Origin: Emergomyces orientalis
Taxonomy: Eukaryota; Ascomycota; Eurotiomycetes; Onygenales; Ajellomycetaceae
Direction: 5' to 3'
Assembly (NCBI GenBank): GCA_002110485.1
Contig: MOWL01000067.1
Coordinates: 1,488,001-1,552,000 of the forward strand
Length of the DNA stretch: 64,000 nt
Positions 1 to 12,183 of this stretch are shown here, in pieces. The position numbers were made by a program, and so were the translations under genes. The notes under the pieces were generated by a model. The model did no database searches. It saw nothing but the letters and a program-made list of their open reading frames with translations, and was not told where the DNA came from. Positions within the stretch are counted from its first letter, which is position 1. Each line of letters opens with the position of its first letter.

Positions 1-1448
1 CAATAAATAAAATCGGGGTTGTGCCATAACTCCTTTCTCTGAGTTTTAGTAACCCATTCAAAAGCTCATGAGCGGCTTCGTCACGGTATTTTTTCCACGG
101 GAATGCACCTCGAAAGTTTGGATACCTATACACTAGGACGCGCGCATTGGGGATGGCGGCTGGGATCATATGTTTATCTTGAAGCCACCTGACACTTCTG
201 TTATCCAAGTTCCCCGAATATTTCCCAAATAGACCGCTAGAACGCCGGTCCCGTTCAAGCTCTGCAATGTTCCCACTCGTACCATCACTTTGAAGACTTA
301 GTGGATGGATTTGCCCCGATTGCGGTTGGGTCAGTGACTTCAGAGCTAGTTGTTGGGTTGTGGTACCGTTCCGACGAATTATCCCTTCAACTTCCTCTAT
401 CCGTTTCTCATCATTTGCAGCAGCTCCGGGCTGTAATTCTCCATGGCGGCTGGGCGCTTGCTCTGTCTTCACTGGAAATGACCGAGTCAGAAGATCCGGA
501 TCTGTGATGGGTGCATCACCATTGAAGAACCCTTCAATTTCGTTGCGCCACTCTTCAACTCTACGTTTGGCGTCATTCATGGCTGGCTGGCCCGCGACTG
601 TCGTCTAAGTTCGACCTGTGGTATTCTTGGGCTCTCCCGAAGGCCTCTACCCGCTTGGGGAGGACTCCAGGTATCAGAATTCGCTTCCGCATCCTGGTGC
701 CCCAGCTTCCCGATAGGTTTCTTCTTAATTGAACTCCTGTCCGCTGGCATATGCCAAGTCCAAGCGGTATCTCCCGACTCATTAATATCTTGAACTGCAA
801 CGACATCAACCGTTAAATGTGGCTCCATTTCTGATTCCCTGACGACACTGATCTGACAATTTTCTTGAAATTTCTTCAAAGGGTCTTCGATATTTTTGGC
901 ACCAGGCTTCTCCATCGCTTCATCATCCCTGGCCTCTCTCTGTGGTTGTACCGTATCCTCCAAAAGATTGGCCCCGGTATCAATCTCACCTCCATCGGCA
1001 CTTTTTTTTGCATCTGCCTCCGATAACTTTTCGATCCCAAGGCCCTTCGGAGGAAATTTCCTGTGACCCAACGTTTGGTCAATGTAGCGAGGTTTTTTTG
1101 TTTGGGCTTTTCGTCTTCTGGAGGTGCCTTCTCTACATCGGTACTTTTGCGTGCTAGTATCTTACTTAATTCATTTGTTCCCTCTTTCTCCTGACGCTTG
1201 TCTTTTTCCGACCTGTCGAGTACAGGCTCGTTTGGCTCAATAGGTGGATCACGCAGCTGGCTCGTAATTACTTCATTCCCTGATGGAGGCTCAAGGCTCT
1301 CTTCGAGATGCTCCAGTACGGCCCGGGTGTTGCTGCCCCCCGCAGTTTCATGAGGATGAGGTCCAGGTTTCTCGTTTAATGGTTGAATTTCATCGGGTGG
1401 GGCAGCTCTCTCTGCTCCGTCACCAGAATTTGTATCGCTTCCAGCCAT
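1..1448 (-). CDS. SERAC1-like alpha/beta-hydrolase protein, 3'-truncated at the window edge, frame broken
   Basis: The ATG is at 1448. The first about 115 residues (frame 1448-1100) are charged and low complexity. The frame then continues, shifted, to about 645, and in a third frame from 580 to the window edge. The third part holds the recognisable motif WLQDKHMIPAAIPNARVLVY (roughly 205-130) and ends in TTPILFI, the strand that in SERAC1-type lipases precedes the GHSLGG nucleophile elbow, which would lie just outside the window. In fungi this domain often stands at the N-terminus of STAND/NLR-like proteins (family knowledge). The first shift coincides with a seven-T run at 1093-1099. The second can be explained by a 68-nt intron with a GTAGAG donor near 643 and a CCAG acceptor near 576. 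Function is therefore only a family-level guess. The gene may be intact with a sequencing error, or decaying. Confidence 0.5.
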
Positions 1449-3504
1449 TTTTGTCAGGAAGGGTGCCACGACTTTTCCTTAGTCGCCGTAGAATGAAAGG
1501 GCGGCTAGCATAGCATAAAATAATATGACAATGAGTCTCAAGCCAAGTTTAGGGACAATTCAATAAATTTCGCCAATTTGCTTTTTTATTTTTCGTTTCT
1601 TTCTCCCATGTTTGAGGGGGGAGAGACGAGGCTCCATGTATGCTGTGTCCCCTTAGCCGAACTCGCGTATTTCTAGGACGACAGCCTTGCTGATGCAAAC
1701 CAAATGTAATACATAACGGCTCAGTTTATGGATATCGGCCCCGGAAACCCAGGCTAACTGGTACGCGAGTGCTAGAATGCCGACGGCCCAAGGGCCCTTC
1801 TAGCAAGGTACCGCCTGCCATTTTGCAGGGAGGTAGTTCCAAAAACCTATTGTTGGCCCACATCAGTCAACTCATAAATGGGAGTTCGTTCCAAACAACC
1901 ATGGGTGGCTGGTAGGAGGGTCGGCTCATCACCAAAAATTTCAAACAGGCCCAATGGCGTATTAGCTACCTTGCAGTTTGAAGTTAGCATGCCGTTGCTG
2001 ATTAATTTTTCGTCCTGGTCATTGGCATTGGTATTTTGTTGGATTTGATTACCCATAAACACAGTGGTAGGGCTATGAAGCCCTCAAATGTTAATTATGA
2101 TAACTGAGCCTGAAGAGGACAAAAACACGAGATTGGCCCAAGGTTGTGCCTGATAGCTCGGAGTTTTAGAACCTAGTTTCGAATTTGTTTATTCTTCTGT
2201 TAGTAAACCAGAAGCTTTGGGGTGGAGCCAGAGGAAGTGAAAATGTGTCATGAACTGAAGCCACGAGTCAAAAAATCGGTCGTCCGTTTTGTTAGCGCCC
2301 ATGGTTACTGCGTGTTTCGAGGCGCGAGGTTGGATCGCAATGCATCTGTCAGGTAAATTAGCAGGCCTCCAACATCGTGGCCAAAGAAAAGCCGTTGGAG
2401 GACATTTGACGAACTCTGTTAGGTTTCAAAATGGCAGATGGGATGCAGGCTAGGGTCGTGTGCTGTTCCCAAGAAGCCCCTGCGATTTGGTGAACGAGGT
2501 ATTTAGCAAAGGTTTTATTTCCACATCCCCACACAGTATGGGCATAAACAACAAACCACATTGTGTGCCATTGACAGCTGTCATCCTTTTTCTTAGCTTG
2601 CGATTTACCACGGGATGGCCCGCGGGTTTGACACCCTGAAACCCAATTAGTTAGTGGGAGCGAATTGCACGCGACAGCTAGGTCGAGTAAATCCTGTTCC
2701 CGCGAATTTCTAAGAACTATCACAGCCCATCCTCGAATAAGGATACTATTTTGTAGAATAGGGAAAAGGCCCCTTTCTTCAGGGCGGGCAATCCTTGCAG
2801 TCATTCTTTATTTCAACCCGGGCATGTTCTGTTGCTTTTCTGGAAGCTTTTACCTTCCCTCGCCGGTTCAAGATATGCTCGCAAATGAAGCCATGCACAT
2901 CCACACGGGAGGATTTTTATCAACCCCACCAGCGCTATATATCCCGGTCAAATATACGTTTCAATTTAAGCCACTGCTATCGAGTTTCCAAATTGGTGGT
3001 TATATCAGAGGATGCCTGAAACGATTATTGTCCGATTGTTGCCCGACGGATGTTCTCTATTCTTAACACGCCAAAATGAGATATAAAAACGGAGTTGCTG
3101 ACCGCCGTGGAGCTTCAGTGCCCACTGCCATTCATCTCTCGTGAAGAATAGATGCAGTGGTGCGATGATTTTTGATGGATGCCAATAGATGATGGGTTGT
3201 TGCAAAAATGCTCTGGAGAGGTGGAAGCTTCATATAACTTCCCTTTTTAGAGAAGTTCACTCAACATCGCCAGTCTTGCACTCAAGAATGACAACAAGAT
3301 TCTTTTTTGCATGTTTCATATTCACTCCATTCTGGTGAGTTGCTGAGGTGAATGAGCTCCAGTCTCAAGATTTGCTAGATTCTTCCAAATATATATCTGC
3401 CCAGGCCCCTGTCACCTCCAATCTTCTACCCCCTTCTCCTTAACATCCTGGTTTCCAACATCCATCAACATTTATCGCACCCACCATACCGAACTCCAGG
3501 AACT
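1449..3504. other. Intergenic stretch with one weak ORF
   Basis: About 2 kb between the left-edge gene and the Stc1 gene. The only sizeable ATG ORF is 2804-2358 on the minus strand (148 aa), with no recognised motif and no clear introns. I treat it as a weak candidate at most. The last about 150 bases before 3505 are pyrimidine-rich with CCACCATACC-type leader sequence, as expected for a fungal promoter and 5' UTR. Confidence 0.4.
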
Positions 3505-4781
3505 ATGGCGCCACAAAAGGGCTTCGACTACGTTACCTATAACCGGCGGTAAGCTCCTACCTTGATTTTCTGCATCTTTGGGAAAGATATGCTAATTCAA
3601 TTACAGTCTCTCTTCCGTCAAAATTCCTGACAAGTGAGTTGAATCCACTACAGATCCAACTATGTCATACATCAAACTAGGTTTCTTGTCTCACACATAA
3701 TAGGATAAAATGCAAAGTATGCAAGAAAATCCGCGAGCAGACAGCCTTCTCCAAACGCCAGCTCGAAGAACTTTCCAGGGGGATGCTCAAGACCGGTTGC
3801 AATGGCATTACTGGGCAAAAATACGCTGGCTGTATGAATTGTATGTCCGGTCAGGTTGTCGAACTCACTTGTTGCGTATGTGACACAACTATGGCGTTGG
3901 ATTTCTTTAGCAAGAACCAGCGCCATGATCCAGATAATGCGGTAAATTGAGCGATCTTGCCCCCTTTGACCTTATTATTCCCATTGCCTAGTTCTAGTTC
4001 TGATAGGAGGGATTGTTTGTAGAGATGCAAAAATTGTGTCCAGGGGCACTTGGAAAGGGAACCCGTTTCTGAAGACATCAGGGAAACGATTGAAGATGGG
4101 ACCAGTTATGGAGCTACTACTAGTTTCAGCCAAAGCCAAGGAGGCGACTTTACAATTCCACCTTTTAGCGGTCACTCTCTCGCACACAACGCATATTGGC
4201 AAGAAGGTTCTGTTGCCCAAGACTCTTATGTCGGAAACACCAACGATTTCGAAATCGAGGAGGAGGAATTCTCCGTTGTTAGCGGCACTGATAGTGGAGG
4301 TGTCTGGCTTGAGCAGCCGCGGAGACGCCCGGTGACCGAAGTGGCCAACGAAGGAGAAGGCACAAAGTTCACCGCGTTCGACCCTCAAGGAAATCCTCAT
4401 ATCCTCACTGCTGAGGCCCCATCCGTGGCTCCATCAATGCATAGCGGATGGGAGGGCTGGGGCGTTGTGCCTCGGAACAAGGCGAGCACCAACCCAACTC
4501 ACGGGAAAGAAAAAGACAATCGCAGTGGTTTTGCGAAAGTCCCCGTATGTGGAATTTGACATTTTCCTTTTCCTTTCTTATTTCTCTCTCTCTCTCTCCC
4601 GTCGTTACAATCCTTCTCTTTTTTGCCTCTCATATATTTCTCTAATAATGATGTCTATATGTAGGGCACTCGTTTCCCGAAAAGTGAGGCTCCGACTATG
4701 CGTCGGCCTCAGCCAACCGCTGCTACCATTGAATCTGATGACGACGATGATGAGGATGATGACCCGCAAAATTACATTTAG
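3505..4781 (+). CDS. Stc1-domain zinc-finger protein
   Basis: Five exons: 3505-3548, 3607-3633, 3704-3941, 4023-4544 and 4665-4781, giving 315 aa. The start MAPQKGFDYVTYNRR has a good context. Residues about 25-120 carry the Stc1 zinc-finger pattern: KCKVCKK (C27, C30), a second pair in GCMNCMSG, a third in ELTCCVCDTTM, and a fourth in ARCKNCVQGH, joined across intron 3. In Schizosaccharomyces pombe, Stc1 bridges the RNAi effector Ago1 to the Clr4 histone methyltransferase complex. Filamentous fungi carry this domain in proteins of mostly untested function, so a heterochromatin role here is inferred. The rest of the protein is disordered, Ser/Gly/Glu-rich, and ends in an acidic tail (residues DDDDDEDDD) before PQNYI. 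Intron 4 contains a CT-repeat. Confidence 0.85.
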
Positions 4782-6357
4782 GTGGGAATCAGTTCTAGCT
4801 ATTTTAACTGATGCATAGCTGCTTCGTGGTTCGTCCACCAGATGAACATGGTGGTTTGTTGGAAGAAAAAGAAAAAGGCAGAAAAAGGGAAGAAGAAAAA
4901 AAGCGCTCAACTTGAATCTTCAAACGTGAGCGGTTTGTTTATTGCTTGCTTGAATTTTTATTTTTCAGTAGTGTTCCTTAGGAAGAGTCAGAGACAGCAT
5001 GTAATTCGGGTTAACCAGCAACGGCCAACTGCCTTGACAGCTTTGGCCCAGTTTTGCTAGGAAGTTGATTCTTTTTCCTTTCTAAAGCAATCATAGGTTG
5101 TTTCCTCAAATGGGATATATTTACAAGTCCTATACAAAATAACAACAACGCTTCAAAAGCCAAAATCCACCGGTTCGTCCCAACCAACCTTATATCTAAG
5201 AAAGCCTCGGATATCTACCATGGAATGTTTCGGTATCGGCGGAACCAACCTAATTATCAAGCACGGATGTTTTTGTTTGGGGCGGGATGTACAGTGCAGT
5301 AAATTCAACACTGCCATATCATATACTATATCTTAGGAGCAATAGAGCTGTTTGCAGCTCTCAAAAATAAATATCTAGCACAGCCCTAGATGCAGGAAAG
5401 TGCCGTATATGTAAATATGCCCATTGCCACCCAGAACAGACGGAGCGGCATTCTCTGGATCCAAGGGGGAAATATAAGCCATCAGATAGGTTTGACCTCT
5501 TTTCTCCAGCCTAGCAAGTGGAACCACCGGAAAAAAAACCATGCATATGTCGGGTCGTCTCCATATAATTTCAAGAAGAGGATGTTCTACCTTGGTAGAT
5601 CCGAGACGACGCTGTCGTGTTGATTGGAGTGCCGAAACTATGGGATACAAAGTATACCCGTATTTCGTACTCATTTCTTTTTCTCCTCGTCTGCAAGGCT
5701 GGCTCTTTGAGTTCTGCCAAGTTTTGCGGCCTGCCCCAGTTTCCTTTTCTTTTCTTTTTAAAAATTGCTTTTTCTTCGGACAGAAGAAACTTTTTAAACT
5801 AATGATTGTTTGGAGTCTGCCAGATTTTTGAAACACCTGTGAAGGCTCCGGTGGGATACCACATATTCCTTTTTCTCTTACATCTAACACCCATTTGATG
5901 TCCAGCCCTTTGTCGTGGTTGTGCCTCAGCGCAAGGAGCCAGCGCTTAGGGACAGCGGGGTTTAGCCGTTTCTAGTTGATGGTCCCTATAATTAACGTCA
6001 GCTAAGGGATCTCCCCCGCCCCCACGCTGCATCACAGCTTCATTTTGCCGCTGTAGCTGCATATATAAATATCTTTCGCCTCGCCGCCCATGCTATCTAG
6101 AAAGAGTATTTTCCATCAACCTTATAACTCCATTGCGAACGTCTATTAAGACCATTTATTTACTTCCTTCCCATCGTCACTGAAGGGGTCGCTGGATTCT
6201 ACTACCAAACTAGGTGCATCAGGCTGTCAAATTTGCTGTTGCAGAGCTTATCTCGAGCCGCTGCCTCTCTTATCTGCAAGACCCCGCCATACGAAAAGCT
6301 AAGGTTTATTTAGAGCATCCGTTGGCCGCGAGGGAACCTCATATCGTGTATGCCAGG
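4782..6357. other. Intergenic region between the Stc1 and DUF7514 genes
   Basis: It holds the 3' flank of the Stc1 gene and the promoter/leader of the DUF7514 gene. A GTG-initiated frame at 5890-5375 on the minus strand is long (171 codons) but compositionally unlike a protein. The stretch 6100-6200 is pyrimidine-rich and looks like a 5' UTR. No other gene is evident. Confidence 0.4.
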
Positions 6358-8692
6358 ATGGCCTTTGATGGTGATCACAACCAGCGTGCCTTTGACCTGC
6401 CGCAATGGGTTCACAGGCCCGTTATTACTTCCGACCAGATCGCGGGTTCTTCAATCTCTCCTCCACCTGCACCTGTACCCCCACGTCTACCTCTAAACCT
6501 GAACATCCCATACTCTCAACAGTATCCTCCCTATGGCAATACATACCAGCCCGACATAAGCCAAAAAGGGATCACGCCCCGTCATTCATCAAGAGCACAA
6601 GCACCACTATCTCCACCCCCACCAAATGCCGATCCTAACATTCCGGGATCGTTTCCTCCAGACACAGCCGGGGGCTATGAACTCCAAAGGAGTGGATCCG
6701 GAAATGATGCTGTCAATACCGCAGCTAACAAGGCAGATCCTTCCGTCAGCCCCGAGCTGGTGGCCCAGATCACCGCGGCCGTTATCCAACAGTTGAAGGG
6801 TGTTAACCTTGAATCCAATAGCCAAGGGCACCAACATTTCCGTGACCCCCAGGCTGCCTCAGTCGCTCCTCAGTTATTCGGACACCCACCGGGACTGATC
6901 AAGTACGATTCTCCTCCTGCTCCCGCTAAATTTAGTCAAGGTTATACGTCTCCTTTTTCGAGAAAACCCCTGGGTGACCCACAGCAAAGTCTCAGACCTG
7001 AAAAACCGCCAAATGATTATAGGTTTGGTACGACGCCGCCTCTGGAGACGGAGGAGTCACCACGGGAAGGAAAATGGCACCCGCTTTTCGAGAAAAATGG
7101 AAAGCCAACTCTAGCTATGATGGAGGTGATGGATGCCGTTGGGCATTACTTGGTACGTATACGCATGCTATGAAGCGGGCTGATTTGAAGAAGATTATAA
7201 TTATTTTATTATTGTATGCGCGAAAGCTAATTAATTGTCTTAGTTTGGAGACGGTCGAGGTACAAATCATAGTGTAACTGGCCCTATTACGCCGGACAAA
7301 ATGGGGATATATTTTGATGACACGCAAGGTGTCCATCACCCTTTTCCTTGGAAAGGTAAACATCTCGCCTGATATTAACCATTGGATACCTTAGCTGACT
7401 GGGACGTACTAGATGTATTCGAGATACAAAACGGAAGTTTATCGCGGTTGTATTGCGACCTCCGAGCAGAGCACCATCTGGTCCAAGATATTACTTTCCA
7501 AACGCCCAGCATACCTGGGCTCACGCCGTACGGCTTTGCTAAGCTAATGGACTGGCTTGTCCGCGCCTATCCAGTCCAACAATATGAAAGTTTTCATCGA
7601 TCAGTATGGCAGTTTCCAATACTGTCTGAACATCAAAGGTTGAAATGGTTTCCAAAAGATTTTACCACCATATCCTTCCCGGAGCGTCCAGATCCCTCAG
7701 CAAGAGAGTACTTGGAGAACGCCATTAGCAAACGTTGCGGCATCCACTTTCAGAAACCAACAGTGAAGACGATGATGACAACAGAATCCTTTGAAGTATC
7801 GGCGGAGACAGCCCCCCATCACCGCGGCGGTTTATTTGGAGGCACAACTACAACAACAAATATAACCATCCCTGCACCACCATTGCCAACATCCTCATAT
7901 TCCTTGCCAGGTTTCGGGCAACCGCACAAACAAAATCGTGGCCCGTTTATTGGTATGGACGAACCGCCACAGATCTACCACATCCAGCGCAAGAGAGAGC
8001 TCTATCCGACCCAACCAGGTGGAGGGAAGATGCATGACGATTCGCAGGAGGTTGAGGTTATCAATACGCCGACTATCTCCCATCATGATGATTTTGACCA
8101 TCATCATCACAGCTGTCGCATACAGAGGCGCCAGTCTCTTGACCTTGGAGGCAGAGCTAGCGGTAATGGGGATAGCCCAGCTGTTGGCGTGGAAAGTTAC
8201 GATGACAATATTGGTAGCCGCAGCAGCAAGGGCCAGAGGAACTCTGGGACTGAATTTCATGGACGTTATCGAACGGATGCATCGAGAGCGGGATCGAGAG
8301 CGGGATCGAGAGCGGGGTCGTATGCTGCTGCCAGTAGCGGTAACAGATCGATGACATCCCACCCCCATCAGTTCACGGAAGGATACGAAGAATATGATGG
8401 TGATGATGATGATGATGCTTTGCAGTATATAGAAGAGGACGAGGGCGAACGCAGGAGTTACGAGCGGTCAAGAGATGGCGATAGAGAGAGGGATAGGGAT
8501 AGGGATAGGGATAGAGATACTCGAAGGGGTACCGATAAGAATGGAGATGGGGATGGGCGGAGGCTAAATATGGTGAATTTTGGCGGCAGAAAGGAGCGGT
8601 ATGCAGGTGACTCTTCCAAGGGGAGCTGGACCGAGGATGAGGAATATTTCAAAGATCGTGGGACCAGGGTTGGGGAGAGTTGGGCGAATTGA
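6358..8692 (+). CDS. DUF7514-domain protein
   Basis: Three exons: 6358-7152, 7244-7355 and 7395-8692, giving 734 aa. The first in-frame ATG (MAFDGDHNQRAF) is used. The frame stays open upstream to about 6214 but without an ATG, so an upstream exon cannot be excluded. Residues 1-235 are Pro-rich and disordered. Residues about 240-405 match the fungal DUF7514 pattern: WHPLFEKNGKPT, ITPDKM, then TPSIPGLTPYGFAKLMDW and RLKWFPKDF. The function of this domain is unknown. The C-terminal 300 residues are low complexity, with a His-rich patch, three SRAG repeats, an acidic GDDDDDA stretch and a run of RD dipeptides (8490-8515) encoded by a GGGATA repeat. Repeat length is likely to vary between strains. 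Confidence 0.8.
8283..8515 (+). repeat. In-frame tandem repeats in the DUF7514 gene
   Basis: Two simple arrays lie inside the coding sequence. A 12-mer (GAGCGGGATCGA-like, 8283-8318) encodes SRAG units. A GGGATA hexamer array (8490-8515) encodes alternating Arg-Asp. Unit lengths of 12 and 6 keep the frame on expansion. Confidence 0.8.
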
Positions 8693-9379
8693 AATGCGAA
8701 TGCGGGACCAGGCCCCGGCCTGGGGCATTATGAGGACAGCTGGAATTCGTCGAGGAGGGTATCTCGACCAAAGATAGTCTCTCTGTGATCAGGGAAAGTA
8801 TGAAAAGAGCCCGACAACGTACGAGGCACTCCGAATGGTGGTGAGGGGTTATTGTTAATTGAGGTTGGATGTGATTGCCGCTGCACATTAAGCGCTGATT
8901 TCCTTGGGTTTCTTTTGCCAGGTGTGTATTTATTATATTTTGGTTCGCCATTATCGTGTGCATGCGTGTACACTCTGTCACATTCTCACTTTTTGGGATA
9001 TTTCGGGATATTTCAGTTGGTTAGATTGTCTCGTTGGTTTCGTTGGTTTGATGGTCTCAGGTTTTGGTAATGATCTATGCAGCGTGCTTGCTTGATATGT
9101 ATCCTATCCCTACTTTAATTATTTGACACTTCCTTTTTTCTTTCTTTCGGGATAAATTTTTTGCCTTTTTCTTGCCGCTTTCTTTCTTTTCCTTTCTTTT
9201 CCTTTGTTTTTTTAACCTCGTTGAGGTGAAACATTTAGCTAGCTGAATATTACTTGATTCATATCTTTTGGATAATTCCCTCATTTACTTCATTTCCCTA
9301 CAAGTCAACGGGTATAATGATAGGGGCGCACATCCAACCCCTCCCCCACTCAACTTCCCGTTTTCACACATCAACCCTT
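8693..9379. other. Convergent 3' flanks of the DUF7514 and Stn1 genes
   Basis: About 690 bases between two converging genes. It holds a C+T-rich tract at about 9125-9210 and no convincing ORF. Confidence 0.5.
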
Positions 9380-10378
9380 TTATTCCACTTTCCCCTTCGT
9401 CCCCTTCTTATTAACCAGCGCACTCTTCTCCCTACACCTCCCCGCCAATTTCTCTCTAACCACCTCTTCCCTCTCATACCTCCTTTCAATCCTCAATCGA
9501 TCCTTCTCTTCCCTCTTCACCCTCCTTCGTTCCCTTTCCCTTTCCCTCTCCCTGTCCTTCTCCGCCTTCCTCCTCCTCGCCACGACAAACCCGTCCGCAT
9601 TCAAATTCTTCACATCACTATTCTTGCCCCCACCTATCCCCGCTGCCATCGCAACCCCCTCCACTTCTCCCCTCAACACCTCAACTTCCCCCCGCGTCAC
9701 CACCCACGGCAAACTAAGCACCTGCACCCGAAACCTCGTCCTCTCATCCCAAAAGCGTACCTCCGCGTTCGTATCGGGCAATATCTCATAACGCTCGAGA
9801 TGTAATTGGAACATGCCGCGGAAGCAAGAGATGGTGCCCTTGAGCTTTGCACGGGCACCCGGGAGTAGCGGGGTGATGTTGAGGGGCTTGTGGGTGGTAG
9901 ATGTTAGGTGGGTGGGTGGTATCGGGGTTCTATTGTTGGTATTGTCTGTGTTGGTGGTGGTGGTGGTGGTATTGGTATTAGGCACCTGTACACTCTTCGA
10001 ACACACAATCTCAAGACAGGCGCCGGAGCTATCGTCGAGAACGAGGATGGAGCGGCGTTCCTGCTCGTCGCGCGTGATGATTATGCCCGCTGCACAGATA
10101 AATTGGATGGGGTGGTTGAGGTAGAAGTAGATATTTTGGCCTGGGGTGTTTTGTTTTTTTGCTATTTGTAAGGATATATGTATAGGTTATAGGCATATGC
10201 ATGTGCGATGTGCAATTTTGAAAATGAACGTACCTTCGAATCCCGGCCGGCGCTTGAGACGATGCACATCGATTGCAGCCATTTTTACCCAGGCGAAGAA
10301 GGTGGGCGAGACCTTGTGACAGAATGCGGGATAGTAGGTGAGGGGAATGATGGCCCCATGGTGGTCGTGATCTGCCAT
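9380..10378 (-). CDS. Telomere-capping protein Stn1 (CST complex), OB-fold
   Basis: Two exons: 10378-10234 and 10140-9380, giving 301 aa. The joined N-terminus reads YYPAFCHKVSPTFFAWVK, then DVHRLKRRPGFEGQNIYFYL (split by the 93-nt intron), NHPIQFICAAGIII and SILVLDDSSGACLEIVC. This is the OB-fold signature of Stn1, which with Ten1 (and Ctc1/Cdc13-type partners) binds the single-stranded telomeric overhang and limits end resection and telomerase (family knowledge). The C-terminal third is highly basic with a coiled, Glu/Arg-rich segment (KDRERERERERRRVKREEKD). A Thr/Asn run in the middle comes from a GGT/GTT simple repeat at about 9950-9975. No winged-helix C-terminal domain is visible, as is common in fungal homologues. 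Confidence 0.85.
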
Positions 10379-11445
10379 GGGTTCATGGTGCGAGTTGGAG
10401 AGGGGTGTGGTTGGTTCGTTGAATCTTGAAGTTTCTCTTTTCTTTTCGTTCTTTTCTTATTCTTCTTATTTTTATTTACATAAGTCTCGTTGTTAACCGT
10501 CTAGGTTTTGATTTGGTCCGTTGAAGAATCGTTTGGCGGCAATAATGAGCATCCAGTTGAGTATACGACATTGTTTCCGGATGGTTTCCTATCAATGCGG
10601 TATGCGGACAGTCGTGTATCATTTGGCGTCAGGGTCAAACGCGTGGTCAGGTGACTGAAATTAGCGCCTCTAACGTCATGGGGATATTTTGCTTAAGCAA
10701 CAACCACCTTGGAATGGCTTCAGCTGCCCTTCGATGAGATGAATTTACAATGGACTGCTGCAATTGCAGTCAAACATAGAGCAAATATAATGCTCTTGCT
10801 TAGTTACCTCTGATTGGTTCAGGATGCAGCTGTATGCTATCTATACGCCGCATTGCTTTCCCCATTTCATTTCATTTTTTCTTGCTACACCGTGACACAC
10901 TTCGATCGCAGGTCCAATGGACATCGTATCTGCCGTGCTCATGGCTTGCATGAGGCGCATTTAGGTTGCAGAATGCAAGATGCATGGTGTCGGATAACCG
11001 ATGCTGATGGCAAACAAAGAACCTGTGCAATCTGGATGTTTTTAGCTGGCAACGTATCAGTGCGTCTAACATTTAGGACTTGCTCGTATATAAGCCATAT
11101 ATTTGGTAGCAGAACAGTAATCCCCTGATATTTGGTTGTGGAGTCTCCTGTGTATATATATCTGAAATATACCATTTCTCCGATTGACGATATATTGCCG
11201 GCTAGCTAGCTTGTTTGCACCCCCTCCACTTGATTTTTTCCCTTGGTCGCAAATTGCCTTAAATGCCATTCAGCGTTATATCCCTTCAATCTTTACTTTC
11301 GTCCTCATCGCGTGTCTCATTAACGAAAGGAAAAACCATCCTGACCCGCTCGATCTTCCACCCTCGTTCTCAAAACACATCCAATCCAGATCCCTCAACC
11401 ACAAATATAGAAAACCTCCCGTTGGCACTGGCCTCTCGCCTTACA
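10379..11445. other. Stn1 upstream region
   Basis: About 1.1 kb between the Stn1 start and the secreted-protein relic. I see a pyrimidine-rich stretch at about 10435-10480 and short ORFs only, none convincing. Confidence 0.4.
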
Positions 11446-11766
11446 ATGTCTCCCCACTCAGCATCAACATCAATATATCTCTCCGGGCTACTGCTGTTCT
11501 TCCTCCTTCATATCCCTTTCACAGCCACTCTTGCACTTCCACTCTAAAATCGAACAATCCCGCAGTAGTGAAAACAAAACTCATCGGCCCCATCCACATC
11601 TTCGTCCCAAGCACCATCACAATATACTCCGGTATGCCAACATCCCGCGGCAGCGGCAGTGGCAATGGCCACGTCTTCAGCTGCACCATGCCCTATCGAC
11701 ACAAACTGCTACTTCGCAAATCCAGGTGGGAAACTGGTCTGCCGTCGATCAGATACTGGCACATAG
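11446..11766 (+). pseudogene. Relic of a small secreted cysteine-containing protein (candidate)
   Basis: The ATG at 11446 opens a 33-residue hydrophobic leader (core IYLSGLLLFFLLHIPFTA, Ala-rich end) typical of a signal peptide. The frame then meets TAA at 11545, TAG at 11566 and TGA at 11569, after which the same frame is open to 11766. That second part encodes a Ser/Pro/Ala-rich linker and a Cys-containing tail: PVCQ, APCPIDTNCYF and KLVCRR, four cysteines ending at TAG 11764-11766. I found no donor/acceptor pair that removes the stops in phase. The simplest reading is a stop-interrupted small secreted protein. Real alternatives are a non-canonical intron, or chance frames in T/C-rich DNA. 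Confidence 0.3.
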
Positions 11767-12183
11767 CGACACTGATAGTGATGCATACCCGATAACTCCT
11801 ATCTTGTGCAACAGCAGCGCAGAAATATACGACCATTCACAAGGACAACAGAAACAACACCCGCTTTTCCGACACCATCTTAGCTCCGTGAGTCCGCGCC
11901 AGGGTAGCGGTGCTATCTAATAGTTCTCCCAAACCGGGATTATGGTGGTGATTGTGGCTTGCTCGGGGAGGATCTGAATTATGGGCCATTTATTAACATT
12001 AGATTATGCAGTGTATTGTGTCCTTGTTCACGACATAAACTATTCATTTCTAATCTGTAGTCAAATCATAAATCTAATACCGTATCCATAAAACTGATTC
12101 CTTTATATAAACGAACCCCTTTCTAACCCCTGGTTCCCAAGAATATCTCAAAATAGACCCCCCCCCCCAAAAAAAAAACCCCC
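11767..12183. other. Intergenic spacer ending in a homopolymer block
   Basis: About 420 bases, A+T-rich at 11990-12120. It ends with adjacent C, A and C homopolymer runs (about 12158-12183) directly beyond the stop codon of the deaminase gene. No gene seen. Confidence 0.5.

Noticed and set aside
2358..2804. 148-aa ATG ORF on the minus strand
   Set aside because: No domain, splice pattern or conserved motif seen; noted only as a weak candidate within the intergenic entry.
5375..5890. 171-codon minus-strand frame
   Set aside because: Starts with GTG, has a composition typical of A/T-rich non-coding DNA, and lies in the leader region of the DUF7514 gene.
8458..8652. Ser/Leu-repeat ORF on the minus strand
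   Set aside because: Antisense reading of the Arg-Asp hexamer repeat of the DUF7514 gene.
11184..11920. Two other overlapping plus-strand frames around the secreted-protein relic
   Set aside because: They have no leader or cysteine pattern; the frame at 11446 explains the region better.
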